A stretch of DNA of 64,000 nt from Ichthyophthirius multifiliis (Eukaryota; Ciliophora; Oligohymenophorea; Hymenostomatida): the NCBI RefSeq assembly GCF_000220395.1, contig NW_004086056.1, forward strand, positions 186,001 through 250,000. Direction: 5' to 3'. The notes under the pieces were generated by a model that worked only from the letters and a program-made list of their open reading frames with translations, was not told the origin of the DNA and made no database searches. This document shows, piece by piece, positions 1 through 15,000 of this stretch. The translations under genes and the position numbers were made by a program. Positions within the stretch are counted from its first letter, which is position 1; the number at the start of each line of letters is the position of its first letter.

Positions 1-2350
1 CTTCCTTATTAACATTATTATAGATTCTGAAATTACAAATTCTTTAAAAAAATCAATTTTATTTTCTAAAGAATCTTCTTCAGTTTTAAATTGGCGGCTT
101 TCTAAAATCAAACTTTAATAATCTTCTTTTTTAAATTCCTTTTGATTGGATTCTTTTTAAAAGTTTTGATTTGATTCTTCTTAAAAGTTTTAATTTAATT
201 CTTTTTAAAAGTTTTAATTTGATTCCTTTTAAAAGTTAAATTATAAAATTTTTTATATTGTCTGATTTTATTATTCGGTATTTGAATTTAAAGAATCAGA
301 AGATTAAAAAATATTTATTTCGTCTATGGTTTATATTTTTAAGTTTTATTATATATTATATGGTGTTAATTCTGTTTTAGAACTTTATAATTATGTATAA
401 TTTGATAATAATAAAGCACTTTTTTATTTGAAAAATCTGCTTTTTCAAGGCATTCAACCACTATTTTTTATATTTAATCTAATCTTGTAAAAAGAGCAAT
501 TACTAAATCCTATTTTTATTTAATTTTTTTTTTTTTTTTAAAAAAAAAAAAACACACATTTTAAATTAAATCTAAGATAATTTCTTTGGCTTCAAATATA
601 AAATTTGAAGAAACATTACTAGAAACAATATATTTTAATTATTCAAAATTAATAGGAAAATAATTATTTAAATCCTAAAATAAAACAATATTTTCTTTTT
701 ATTTAAAACTTCCTCTTAATTAAGTAATTGTATTATCGCTTTAACCCGAAGTAATCAAAATGCTTTTATGATTTTTTTAATATGGTGACAATCTAATACT
801 TTTTTTATTTGAAATATTTGAAATGTCAGTAATTTTTTTTCCTATTTATTTTTTCATGAAACCTTTCTTGAACTTTACAATTTACTTATGTATTAAATCG
901 AATTTAATTTAATCAGATACTTATAAATTAATATATCCTTTATCTAAAATTAAGTTAATTAAAGAGTTAAACTTTTATAATATCTTAAATAAAAAACTAA
1001 GTATTAGTATCATAATTCTATCAAAATATTACTTCTCTTATTCGGCTTTTTATATACTTAAACGTAAAATTGTTTTTTATTCATGATTGTAATCTTATTA
1101 TTTTTATTCTTCCTTTTTTAATTATTGTTTAATTTATTTTTATATTATTTTGTAAATAAATTTTGAATATTTTACATTAATATAAATTTATTTTGATTAT
1201 TCAGCTATTATTTTTAATTAGTTTAATGTATTTGATAATAAAACTTTGTTCTTTTATAACTCTTCGAATTTTTTTTATTAGCTTTATTACAAAATTTACA
1301 TTTAAAGATATTATTATAATAATTAGTCAACTAATTCATTTGGTGTAAATTCTATATTTTCAAAATATTAATTTACCCTATTGATTATTTTTTATCTATC
1401 CTTTTTATTTTTTTCATTTTTTTTATTTTATTTATTTTATTTATAATTTACTTCTTTTATTTATAGTCTTGTATTTGAATAATTTTTAATGCGAGAATTT
1501 TGTGAAGTAAAATATTTACTTCCTGATTATGATTTGAGTAGACTTTAAGAATTTTATAAATTTTAATTTTCTAATGAATTGTTATGTACAGTCTCTATAT
1601 CTACTTTGTTAATGAAAATTCTTTTTATTATTTTATGATAGAAATTATAAATATGCTATTTATTTACTTTTATAATTTTTCAAAGCAATTTATATTTTCT
1701 TCAGTATATATAGATAAGGATCTTTATTATTATATTAAATCATACTATATTTAATCTAAATTATTTATTATTTTTTATTAATCCTCTATCTCAATTTTTA
1801 GCTGATCTATTTAAGCTAAAAGTTCAGAAACTAGATATTTTTCAAACTATAAACTTTAATTTCCTAATTTTAAGGATGCAGTGTGATATTAAAGTGTTTC
1901 TGATCCAACTTCGAGGAGTATTTTCAATTTTTTTTTATGAATATTTAAGTTTTAATTAGATATTTACTTTTATTAAATTTAAAAAATATAATTTACTATT
2001 GTTATTTTACCATTTACTAATATGATTTAATTGTATTCTCATGCGTTTTAGAGTTTCTTTTATCTACCATTTATATTAGTAATTAAAATTCATAATTATT
2101 TTTTCGAATATTTGACTATTATGGCATTTTTTTATTTAAATTAAAAAAAAAAAATCTGGTTGTTTTATTTTATTTTTACTATTTGCATTTCATATTTTTT
2201 AATTGCATATTTATTTTAATTTTCTACTGAACATTAAGTTATCGAATCATTTTCTATTTATTCAATATTTTATTTGAGTTCTAAAATTCTTTATTTTAGT
2301 TATTCTTTTTCGTATTGAATTTTATTATCACTTTTTTCACTTTCATCCAT
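1..2350 (-). CDS. Coiled-coil protein, 3' end outside the window
   Basis: The start is the ATG at 2350 (MDESEKSDNKIQYEKEQLKQ), followed by heptad-like Lys/Glu/Gln-rich helix. Introns fit at about 2179-2116 and 1967-1909, with others near 1660 and 1430-1380 and a T-rich one at about 507-555. With these removed, one frame stays open to base 1 and no stop is reached. Long amphipathic stretches such as ELVDQLLQQYLQMQILQQSQ point to an extended coiled coil. Near the left edge come four 8-residue repeats (NFQKESNQ type). No catalytic motif was seen. The general pattern recalls axonemal docking-complex coiled coils, but I could not assign a family. The gene lies downstream of HYDIN on the same strand. 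The ORF is well supported, the identity is not. Confidence 0.7.
143..238 (-). repeat. Four tandem 24-nt units coding for an octapeptide
   Basis: Read on the minus strand, four consecutive 24-base units encode variants of NFQKESNQ (second unit NFQKELNQ, third NFQEESNQ). The unit is a multiple of three, so copy number can change without breaking the frame of the coiled-coil gene that contains it. Confidence 0.75.
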
Positions 2351-3001
2351 GTTAAGAAAAAAATTATATTCGTTATCACTTTTTTTTTAAATCAATGTTT
2401 AAAATGATTATAAGAAATTGAACAAAGACTACTATTTTTCTAAATTATTTTTAATTAATTTATTTACAATGTTTTTATACTATTTATTGTTTTAAATAAA
2501 AAAAAAAATTATATACTTCTTATATTAAAATATATTAAATTGTATGAATTACTTATTATTCGATTTAATTATTTTAAAATTCTTTTTATTTCGATTATAT
2601 ATTTTTATATACGTTAAAGTCAGTATTTAGTTAATCCATTTTATTTTAAATATTTAATTTATGTTAGACTTCTATTAATTTTTAATCATCAAATTATTAT
2701 GAATTTTATCTAGAAAACTTTTTTAACATTTTATTTTTTAATTTCTAAATAAAAAATAATAAGAATGATGTTAAATATTTTTATAATTTTAAGTATAACG
2801 TATATTAAATAAAAATGTAAATATTAATATGTATATAAATACTTATATTTACATTAATAATTAATATTTTTAAATAAAATAATATAAAATTTATTTTTAA
2901 AATGAAAATGTTTTTAATATAAATATATATGTATATAAATTTTATAAATAAACAATTTTTTTAAATATTTTATAAAATTTAATTTAAAATAAAAATTCTC
3001 A
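2351..3001. other. Intergenic, A/T-rich
   Basis: Spacer between the end of HYDIN and the start of the next minus-strand gene. It holds only A/T-rich sequence with short A and T runs and presumably the promoter of the 1-2350 gene. No coding signal was found. Confidence 0.6.
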
Positions 3002-6000
3002 TCATTCTCCTTATAAATAGAAAACCCAAGGTGGATAATCGGATTTTTCTAAAAAATTAATATATAAAAAATACATATTATGAATAAAATATTTTACCCA
3101 TTTAAATAATTAATCTTCCATTTGTAGAAGTACCTTATTAAAATTTATAAGCTATATTTATACTGAGATTTTTTTTTCCCTTAGATTTGAAAAAAATTAA
3201 AATTAAAATATATAAAAATATAAAATACATCGATTTTAACTGGATTTTTCACACTGCAACTAAAATTAGGATTATCAATTCTTAAACTAAATTCAAAGGG
3301 TTCAAAGAAAGGATTTTTGAATTCTATAGGAGCTGATTTAGCTCCTCCGATTTTATATGGACCTTTAGGTTGAGGAGCATATGAAATTCCATATAGCATG
3401 CAATTATATTCACCACCCTCCGCACTTGTAATATATAAAATGGCAGAAGTTTCACCTAACATTGAAGGTTCAAACTTTATATTCAAACTAACTTCGTTGC
3501 CTTCTAAAGTTTCAGCAGGAGGAGCCAAAATAGTAGGTTGCTCAACTGAGAAGTCAACTTGAACTGGAGGAAGTTTGGCTTTCGGATCTACAGGATTTTA
3601 TACTTTAGCTCCTATTTTATCTACACGGCATATATAGGTAGTTTATTTTTTACAGAAATTAGTAAATTTAAATGTTTAGGTTATGTCAGATCCTAAGGAT
3701 GCTTTTAAAGTAACGTTTCTTTATATTTATGATTATGCTACTCCTTTCAATTATAAAAGATATACAAATTATCCTAATTCAGGCGAATTTAATGTCACTT
3801 TAGATTATTCTTCTTTTATTAATAATGGTCTGAATACTATTTCAAATCCAAATTCCTTTTTTATTTTATTTTAAATTTTTTTTTATTTTTTTTTTACAGA
3901 ATTCGGAGGAATAGTAAATGAAGGAGGATTTATATATACATTATCATTTTCTACTATAAACATTTCTTTTTTAACATCAATAGGAAACGAGAGTGGATTA
4001 ATTACTGTAATTAATTTACTTATTGTTTCTCTTACTATTGCCGACATTTCTATTTTTTATGCGAAATCAGGTGGTTATACAGTTAGATTCTTTTTTAATT
4101 TTTTATTAATTATAAAAAAATATTTTTAGATAAATAATTTTTACAATTTTATAAGTTAGAAATTCAAAAGTGGTAACATTTTTATATTAAATGGTGATTT
4201 TTGAAGAAGTTTACTTTAAACAAAATATGCTTAGTTTGTATTCTTTAACAGAGTCCCCAGCTACATCATATGTATTAGCGCCGTTAATTAATATAGTGGG
4301 ATCTTGGTTTTCCATTTTCCATTCTACTGCAAATCTTTGAGTTTATTTCAACCAATTTTTAATTGGAATTATTTACATATAAGTGCTTTTGGCTTTAGTT
4401 ACTATATCAAAAGTTTAAATAGGGGCTGGAGGTGTGGAATATCCAAATAAGTTATATAATATTGCATTTCCATCTGGTAAAGGGAAAAATAAAGTGCTTT
4501 CATGACAGCTTTATTTTATTTAAGGAATTTCAGGGTTCGAAGTCATGGTTAATGGAGAATATATAATTTCATAATCTGCAGATCCATTTGCAGGTATTTC
4601 AAGAATTTCCTTTCCATAAAAATAGCCTGTGTAAGAAGGATTATTAGCATTAATAAGTACTTTTATTCTACAAGCTTCAGCTATGGGATTTTTTATGGTT
4701 ACTTTTTGTTTAGCTTAAGAACGCACCATAGCTGTGAATTTAATATCTAGAATTTATTCAATAGGCTAGGCAATACATTTTCCTAATAAATTAATATATA
4801 AAGGCTAAGAACCTTCAATATCACATCTAACCTTCGTGAATCTTATATCATTATCCACTACATCAGGATGAAATATAATAGTAAAAACGGAATCTTCATG
4901 GGGAGGTAAAAATCCTTTTATGGGATTTATAGTAAAATATTTAGAACAATAGGAAAAGTCCCATTCGAATTTTGCACCTATATCTCCCATATTAGATACT
5001 GTGAGTGTTTTCTATTTTTTAGAGTTTATAACTACTACTCCGAAACCTATATTTTCTTCAGTAAGCTTTATTTCAACTCCATGACATGCTCCGTTTATAT
5101 TCAAAAGCTTTCTTTGTTCTTAATTATCTACTATTTTATAAAAGAGTTCTTGTTTAAATTAATGTAAACGAGTTTAAGGATGAAATAATATTTCTACATC
5201 CTTATATCCTTTGGAAGGTATTTAAAATTCTTCTTCAGAAGGAAATAAATAAATGAAATTTTTTTAGAATTCTTTTAGTTAGTCATTCAAATCAAATGTT
5301 ATATTTATTGGTTTTTTAGACAGATTTAATACACGAACAACTTTTTAATTATCACTTCCAACTCTTGCAACTCCGAAATCAATATTTTAGTCTTGGGTAT
5401 TTTCTAGTTCAAGTTTAAGAGGAATGCCTTCTCCTTGTATTTTTACATCAATTTTATGTAGACCGTTAATATCGAAAGTGATTGTTTCTTCATATTTCTT
5501 ACTTTCTCTTGGTGTTAGTATGATTGGAATTTTAAGAATATTATTTTCGTGAACTTATATAATACCTTTTTTGTCTTTAAGTGTTTCAGTTTAGAGAGGT
5601 AAAATAACCTATCCTGGGGGCAAAATTACATCTAAATAATTTGTTTTCTCAAAAGCTGTTTCTACTGACATTGCTGATTAATCTCTGTTCCTCATTTCTA
5701 AATATACTGTTATTGGAAGAGGTTATTTTAATACATATTATGGTCCGAAATCGTAGGAGAAAAACGAAAGTTCAACTCCTGGTTTACGAGCAGTTCCTTA
5801 AAGTATAAATTAGTAAGAAGGGCCACTAGAAATTTAAAGCATGAATGATGTTTTATTGTTAAGTTTTATTTCTTGTAAAGGTGCAAATTTAACTTCAATA
5901 AGGAATTTATCGTTTTGTTTCACAGTACCGTTTTCAGGAATTATCTATATGTATTAGAGATGTTATTAGGATTTTTTTATTGAGAAATCAAAGTTGAATT

Positions 6001-9000
6001 CTCCAGAATTTTCGACTTGAATAATTTTAGATCTTTTTTCATTTACATAAATATCTCCTAGATTTAACAGATGAGCTTATGTATGGTCTAATATAGTTCC
6101 AGGAATTTATTATAAAGATACGGAATGATGTAAAATATATCCTATTCCTTTCACATTTAAAGATATGGGTCTACTTTTTCTTTTTACGTTACACAACAAA
6201 TTATAATTAAAGGAAGTCTCTACTTTAGGCGTAAAGCAAATTTCTATATTTATATCTGAATTAGCATTTATTGTTCCTTATATAGGGCTTACTTATAAGG
6301 AATCAGCATATTCCGGATCTCCTTTTATTGTGTCTCTTTCAAAAGAAAAGAACATAGGTACATTTTCTATATTTATAATTTTTACAGTTTCATTGTTTTT
6401 ACCTCCTAATAATAAAGGGCCAAAGTTTACTTTTCCAACATCAAAGAATACATTGGGTTCAATTACAGATCCTACAATTAGGAAGTTTTGGGTTATTTTT
6501 TATGAAGAAATTTCAAAATACCAATATGATTCGTGAGTTCCAACTATATCAGGTGTATATTCAAATACCATTTCGAATTTCTTTCCGCTTAGAATTACTC
6601 CTTTTTAAGTTAAGCATCTGAAAAAAGTGTCGTTTAGTGTATTTGCACCTGCGGGTAGTTTATATTCTTCGAGTTTTTTCCATTCGAATTCATATCCTAC
6701 AGATGTAGGATTAACTACATAAAATTTCTTAGTATTCTTTACTCGAGTTCCTAGACTTTCAAATTCTATTATGCTGTATGATTAATCAAGATCTTGCTTT
6801 TTTTCCCTATATTTATTTGGTTATAATTCGAAATGGCATACAGGACGTTCTGCTTCACCGTTTAATTATATTACAAGAGGCTATATGATTTAGTCTAAGT
6901 TTTCTATAGTTATTATAACGAATCTTTCATTGTTTTCTTCTACTTCTGTTGGGGAAAACTTTACTGTAAATTATTCATCACAATTAGGTGCTAATATTCC
7001 TATTTTGTTTAAAAGATTTATAAATATATTTTATTAATATTTTTTTAAAAAAAAAAAAAACCTTATTTTGGTGTCACATAAAAGAAACCAGAATCTATTT
7101 ATCCAATATCGTTTATATGGGAGATTATTTTACAGGAGTATTTAATATTTATGAGAGATGTATTTTTAACTTTAAAAGTATGAGTCCTTGAGGTATAAAT
7201 CAAAGTAGGTTTGAAGAAAATTTCTCTTGTATCGACTTCATATTTCGCATAATCTGAAATCGCAGAAGTTTTTAAAGTCACATTAGTTTCTGTTTTTTCA
7301 ATAATTTAACATTCAGGTTCTTATATAGGTTCTTCGAATTAAATATTTGCTATTTCTCCAGGAAGGGGTGCAGGAGGTTTATCTTCCTTATCAGATTCTT
7401 CTTAGAGTTTTTTAAGGGGCTTTTTATCAGCTTTTTTACCTGGTTTTTTAAGTTTGTTTTCTTCTTCTTCTTATTTTCTTAATTCTTCTTCTTCTTTTTT
7501 TTTTTTAATCCACCATTCATATTCTTTTTAAGTGACGTATTTAATGTTAGTCATAGAATCATCCCAATCAATAAATTTATCAGAATTTTATTTAATTTGT
7601 TTAGTTTCAAGGATTAAAGGAATATTTTTATAAGTTACAGTTTTGTTTGCCTTATAAATTATATTGATGAATTTACTTCCTAGAGCAGGAATATGACCTG
7701 TTTTGGGTATAAATGAAAAATCTTCGTTTCCTTAAGTATTCCAAGTGAATTTTATAGGAACGTTTTTATTACTTTTTATTTAAAATCCGACTTAAGTTTT
7801 TTTTCCAATTATTTAGTCGTTGAAATTTATTTCTTCTTCTGCTTCATTGGGCAAATTTTCAAATACTATGTCTTCGTAAAAGCCTTCTCCTTAAATCATA
7901 AATCTTGTAATTTCGTAAGGATTCATTAATGTTTACATTGCTATTTACCATTATTTTACTCCTGCTTATTTTGGTTTGAATTCTATGTTGAATGATTTGT
8001 AAGTTTTATGCGTTAAAGTATAACTTAATTAATCTTAGAATTTGAAATTTTCGTTCATTACTAAATCCCATTTTACTGTTGCAGCTATTTTTCCATCATT
8101 TTTTAATACAATTGGAAGTACACAACTCTTTATTATTATTATTATAATTTTATTTTAAAATTGTTATTTTTTACTTTATCTATGCGAACTTTGGGAAACT
8201 TCAACAGTGGTGTTGAATCATTAAACCATTCTTTTGGTTTTTCTAATTTTATTGTAGGCATTGCTCCTTCTCCTCTTAAATCAAAAATAAGTTTATGTGT
8301 ACGAGGATTTTGCTCACCATTTTCAACTATAGCTTCAAAAATACCATTATATTAAGCCATTATTGTTGGCTTGAATAGAATTTTCACATAAGTATGTTCA
8401 TGAGGATATATCTTGGCCTACTTTTATGCTATTTCAAATGCAAATGGTTCAGTTGAATTTGGATTTCTTTTTCGGACATCAAATTTGACATTACAAGGTA
8501 TCTTATTATATTTTTTTTATTTTGTTTTAAAAAAATAATAAAAATTTATATATACCTTATTAGGATTAATAATTTTGAATTTTTCACAAATTCCGTCTGG
8601 ATGTTAAGAAGGGACTAAAGTACCAAAAAAGAAGGTTTTTTCTTCATAAAAGAAAACATTAGAATTAATCATTGAAGTAATATTTTAATTCTAGTTTTAA
8701 GATGCGACAATGATTTATTCTTCGAAAATTGTTTCGAAATTTTCACAATTAATGCCAGGAATACAACTTTCTCCTATTAATTCATATAAAATACCTTTAG
8801 GTTGATCTTCTGGGTCTCTACAAGTAATATCAATAGCTATTTTCTGTACATATAATCTTTATGAATTTCCTGTAAATTATACTTCTATTATGGCAGAACT
8901 ATCACTAGGTATAGTTCCTTTACTATTATTTATTGTCCATTATCCTATTTTTAATTATCCTTCAATACCCTTTTAATTTTTATTTTTTTTAAATGCAATA

Positions 9001-12000
9001 TGAATGCATGCATATATATTTTATTTAATATAATACTTAGTTTTTTCCTCCTTTTCCTTTTTTGTCTTATTTAGGAGCTTCTTTTTTCGCATTTTTTTTA
9101 GGGTCTTTATTTTCTGTACCAGTAGATGCTAAAGCGGCTTATAATCTGGCTTCTTTTTCTTTATTTTATTCATCTAATAATTATTTTCTAAAATCCTCAT
9201 CATAGTAATTAAAAATTGTATAATTATACTCAAAAAGACCTTCATTTTTGATTTCGAAAGAGAGTGTTTTACTATCATTAAATTAAATAGGGCCAAAATT
9301 AATATTTTTTAAAGGCAAAATAGTATATTTGCTAAAAACAGCATTCACTTTTACATTTATTGGTACTGGTTTATATAATTCGAGCGTTTTACCTTCTAAA
9401 ATTTCCATAATTATGTCTGTAGTAGAATTATTTGTATTTAATTTAATTTCATTTTAAGACATAAATCTGACCATAATTTATTTTTCTTGTCCAGGTTATA
9501 AAGAGACTTTCATAGGTTCTATTTTAAAATTTTCCTTGAATATTTTTTTCTTCATCACAAAACAAAACTAGACCTAATAAAGTCCTATATTTTTAACTGA
9601 AAACAGACAATCTTTAACATCTGAAACTCTTACAGCTCCGAAATCTAGCATATTCTCTTAATTATTTTCTGGAAATTTTAATTCTACACTAATATCGAAG
9701 GCTTCTGCTTCTACAAGTATACTTTTCGTTTCTTATTTTATGTCTAGTCCTTCACAATCTTAGACTTCTAAATTTATTTAATGAGAAAACTTCTCTTATT
9801 TAATAGCTTTAAAGTTTACATAAATTATACTTTCTTGACAAGGTTTTAGCTCTCCTTCGGTATTGGTAAAACTAAATTCTTCTGGTAGCTAATTTATTCC
9901 TGTTATTTTCCATATGCAAGGTATTTATCCATTGTTTTTTATTCTAATTTGCTTTTTAGCTTATTAATTTAATAATAATCTTTCGAATTTAATTGGATCT
10001 CCTTCTTCAATTGTCACATAAGGCTTTGATCCTGTACATTACAAAGGCAGTATTACAGGTAAAGGATTATCTTATATCATTATTATTATGTCTTCTTTAT
10101 ATTTAATAGGCTATTCAGGAATCGCCCAAACTCTAATTTCTTAAGGAACATCATTTTTTGCAATAAAGAGAATTTCAGGTTCAATCCAAAAAATTCCTTT
10201 TTTATATTCAGGATCATTTTAATCTTTTATAGAAGACATAAGTTAAAATTACAATTAAGTATCGAATTTTCCTTAGTTTGAAATTCTAAAAGTACATGAA
10301 TTAATATTTCTGATTTCGTTTCTTTTTTCGGGATTTTTACCTATAAGTAAAGGTCCGAAATCAAATATATTTTCATTTTGAATATAATACTTTTATAGAT
10401 AGCTTTCTGGAGGATTAGGAGGTCTGTTTTTTTTAATTTACCAGTATATGTTTTTCGAAAGTTATGATATAGTGGGAAAATCGGCTATTCCTTTTATATT
10501 TATCACATAACGCTTATTCGAATAGAAATTCTCGAATTCTAACTTCCCTTCGTATGTGCCGACGCTTTTTGTGAAAAATCTTATCACTAATAATAATGTT
10601 TAATTAGCAGGAATTATCCATCTTGTAGGTTTATCAGTTAAATCTTATGGTTTGAATTCGATATTTGGTTATGTTATTTAAGTTATGTTATTATTATTAG
10701 TTTAGCTTGAATAACCTAAAAAAGATTTTTCACGTTTTAATGTTGAAGTATTTAATGATTATTATTATTAGGTTTGCTGTTATTGTTAGTTTTATATTTA
10801 TATTTCTTCTGAAAGTTTGCTAGTTTCTTCGTGTTGAATTTATTCTTCTTCTTACAATTGTATATGTTATTATTTAAACATTTTATTAATAGGAGTGAGA
10901 ATCTAAAAATATTTAATTGTTGAACTTTTTTCAATTTCAGTTTTTTTCTTAAGAATATTTCTAGTTGGCTTTGTAAGTATTTAATGAAAAATAGGTTCTG
11001 GAATAGGTAAAGTATTAACGTCAGGATATATAGGAGGTTAAACTAGCTCTAAGCATGTTTTTTGTAATTATTAAATATTAAAATGAAAGGGAATATATGT
11101 TATTTCCCTTGGGCCTTTCATTAAAGTTTAAGTATAATCAATTGGAACTTATTAAGGAATTTCAGGTTCTTCTTCAATTATAGGCTTTCCTTTGGCATCC
11201 TTTTTGATTGGTTTTTTTTCTTCTTTTTTTCCTTCCTCAAATACAGGATATAAATTGATTGGATGTTCTATTTTTTCAGTGTATTTATTTTAGAATAATT
11301 TAATTAATTCATTTAGTATTTTTAAATCTTTTTCTTTTTCTTCTTAAGTATTATAAGGCTTAGGAAGGAAAATATCAAAAAGATCTTATTCATCTTCTTG
11401 TAATTCTTCTTCTTTTTTATATTATAATTATTATTAATGGTCTTATTATTGGTTGCTTTTTTAATTGATATGAACTTTTTATTTAGAAACTTTTTTTTGT
11501 TATTATTACTATTTTTTGTTTATATTTTCATTATTATTATTTTTTTTATTTTCATTATTATTATTTGTTTTTTTAGTATTAATAGAACTAGCCTAATCTC
11601 TAATTTAAACATTTTCCTCATTTTTAATTAAATCTTACATTCCAGGCCATTCAATCAGTTTCCAGATTTCAAGTCCTTCATCATCAACTTAAGGTTAGAA
11701 AACAAGCATTTGAATTTTTTAATTTCCAAAGGCATTCATTAAAACTTTAAGAGTGAATAATTAAGAACTGGAATACTTAGTTTATAATCCATCAAAAATA
11801 ATACCTGCATTACAATCACGCTCTTTCATTCTATCTTTAATACATTAAACAAAAATATCTTCAGGAAGATATAAGAATTAAGCTTCGTTTACAGGTCCCC
11901 ATTTATTTTCTAATTCAGGCGCTTTTTTTCCTGCTTTTTTTTTTAGTTTCTCCCTTTCGTTATTAATATTTTCTAATTCCAATTGTTTTTCGTTCAAATA

Positions 12001-15000
12001 TTATTCGGCTAAAAGACCACCTTCGGTTTATTTTTAAATACAAAATTTAATACATTCATCCAGATCAAATATATATTTTCTATATTCTTAAGCTATAAAT
12101 TTCACGCTTTAAGTTTTCCCACAAGAGGTATGCCCTAAGACTATTATATGATGTAAATTTATGTCTTCTACTTTTTCTGGATATTCATTGATTTTCTCAA
12201 CTTGTGTTAATTTTTCGTATTCTTTTTAAAGATTTTCCCTTTCTTATTCAGTCAAATTTTCATTTTGTTCGATTTTTTGTTTAATTTAGTTTGCTTTTTT
12301 CTTTTTTTCGACACTTTCTTTAATATTTTCCCAAAATAGACCTCCTGGCTATCTTATTTATTCAAAAACTGTATCTTAATTATCGAAGTTTTCATAGTTT
12401 TATAAAATCTCTTCATCATTTAAATACATTTTATCGAAATCTAACGAATATAATTCAGTTTCATACTAAGTATTATTTTTTATTTCCACAATCTAATAAG
12501 CAAATTAATCGTAAGGTAAAACTGGTCCAATACAAACAGAATTATTTATATCTAAATTAACTTAAACTCCACTCCCTATCATATTAATAACAAAATTTTT
12601 AGGGTTTTCCTGTATATTGATTGTGAATTTCCATTAATAATTTTTTTCAGCAGAAGGAGCAAAACTTAGCTACACTATTTATTTTTGGCCGGAAGCTATA
12701 ATACCATTAGAAGGATTAATAATAAATTTTTGGTCTTCTTTTTTTGAGTTTTATGAAATATCAGGGCGAGTGTTAAGTGACCATATACAAGGAATTTCTT
12801 TCAAATTTACAAATCTTAAGTATATTGTCTTTCTTTGTCCACATATCACTTTTCCGAAATCCACCATATCTTCTTGATTGTTATCTAATGTTATTTCAGG
12901 AATAGTTATATTTGATATTAATTCTAATGCATAATGGGCACCATTCTTTACTTCGAAAGGTACCAAGCATTTATTTTTCCCATATTATACTTTATTTTTT
13001 ACTATATAGCTTACCTTTATTTATAAATCGGAATTTCCGGGAATTTTGGGAGGTCTTTCGGGCATTGTAAAACCGTTTAAGCGGGCTAGTTTTGTATCGA
13101 AAAGTAATTCTATAGGTTATGAGGATGCATTTACAATTTTTATCGTTTTGCTCTTTGGAGAATTTATTACTACATTTCCAAAATCGCATATAAATGTATT
13201 TAATGTTATTCTTTCATATAATTTAGACTCTACACAAGGCTATTTATCTAATATAGTTTTATTTATTATTGGCTATTCGGAAATCAAATTATTTAAATAT
13301 TATTGTTCAAGTGCTTCTTAGATTAATTAACAATATAATTATCTGTCTAATTCTTTAATTATTTCGTTTTCAATTTATTCGATAGACTTTATTTAAGAAA
13401 ATGAATTTGAATGAGTTTTTTCTTAAGCCTATAGTTTATATATTATTTTTAATAAATATAAAATTTTTGCATTAAAAAAAAAATGTAATTAATAATTTTA
13501 ATTATAACAAAAAAATTACCTTAGCAATTAGTTAAGCTCTTTTTAGTTAAGCTTCTCTTTCATTTTTTTTCTTTTCAAATTCTTCCTAGTATTTAGCAAT
13601 ATATTATTCAGTCTGATGTTTATCAAGGTTAACTAAAATAGCCGAATAAAAAGCTTTAGCTGTTAAAACAATATTTTCAGGCTCAAAATATCCTATTTAG
13701 ACTTAAATAATTTCTTTGAATTCACTAGGCATGGCAGGGCATATTCTAACACTAATTTTTTATTTTTCTCCACCAAGAATTCTTCCTTGTAAACTACTGC
13801 ATTCCACAAAATTTTTTCTTTTGACATTATCAAGTAAGATTTTGTACTCGAAAGTAACCTTTCCATTATTTTCAATCAAAAAATCTTTTGTTACCCAATC
13901 ACAGAATCTAACATCTCCGAAATCTATTTATTAAATAGATAATTTATAAACAATTAAAGAAGAATCTCCAATTAAAACTACTTCATATTTCGGGCCTCCT
14001 TCAACATGGCAAACTGCTGTAGTTTAAAACTTTTAACCTGCATAAGCATTATATACAAATTCTACTTACTATGTTTCTCCTGCTTCTAAATATCCGGAAA
14101 GTGGTAAAATATCAAATACTTCATTTATAGGGATTGTTAATATTCCATCCTATTTATTGTATTTCAACTCATCTTCAAGAAAAGTCCAATCATAATATAA
14201 GCTCATTTCAGATGTATTTTGCATATTTACAAGCATTTTTTTGGATGTTTCATTGAGTATTGCTCCAAAATTAATGCTTGTTTATTCCAATTTTATATTA
14301 GGGAAGCAAACTTCTCCTACTAAATCAATAGTGTCTTTATGTGGATGATCTTAATGTGTAATTGTTAATTTACCTAATTATTCGCCTGAAACTCTATCGA
14401 CTTTATATCCCGGATCGAAATCTACTCTTATTATTTCCTTTTCTCCATAAGAAAGTTATACTTTTTCTTTATTTATTGAAAATGGAGGAATTGTTTTTAA
14501 CATGAAATTTGTCTTTAAAATTGAAATGCAGGTAATTTCTAAGTCCTTTGATATTTGCATAAAGGGAACATTTTTCTCCCAAATATATTTAAAATAAATC
14601 TTTTTTTCATTAAATTTTAAAGTGGGCCTTATAAATTCTCCCTCAATTGTTGTTTAATATAGTTAATGGGATTTTCTATCATTTCCTATTACTGAATTTA
14701 GTATAAATTATTCTTAAAACTTTCCTGTTTTGACAGCATATGCTCTGAATTAAAACATTATTCCATGCTTAGCTGGTAAAGTAACACTTTCAGGTGCTAT
14801 ATTAAATAAATGGTTCTCTTCTTATGGTTATTATTAGTTTTGTGAAGTGTTTTCCATTTTACTTTTTAACAATTGGGATTTCTCATCTATTGGGAAAAAT
14901 TTCTTTTTTTCTATTTTTCGTTACCAGGTTAGTTTTTAGGGTTTTCTGCCTTTATTTTCCACAAATATTTCCTAATATTCAGCATGGTGTGTATATAAAG

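Noticed and set aside
11400-11640. An intron in HYDIN at the Asn/Gln-rich stretch
   Set aside because: The minus-strand frame stays open from EWPGMQDLIKNEENVQ through the tract to KKEEELQE, so it is a coding linker.
13046-13321. Plus-strand ORF within HYDIN
   Set aside because: The minus strand here encodes ASH-repeat sequence of HYDIN in an open frame, and the plus-strand ORF has no recognisable features.
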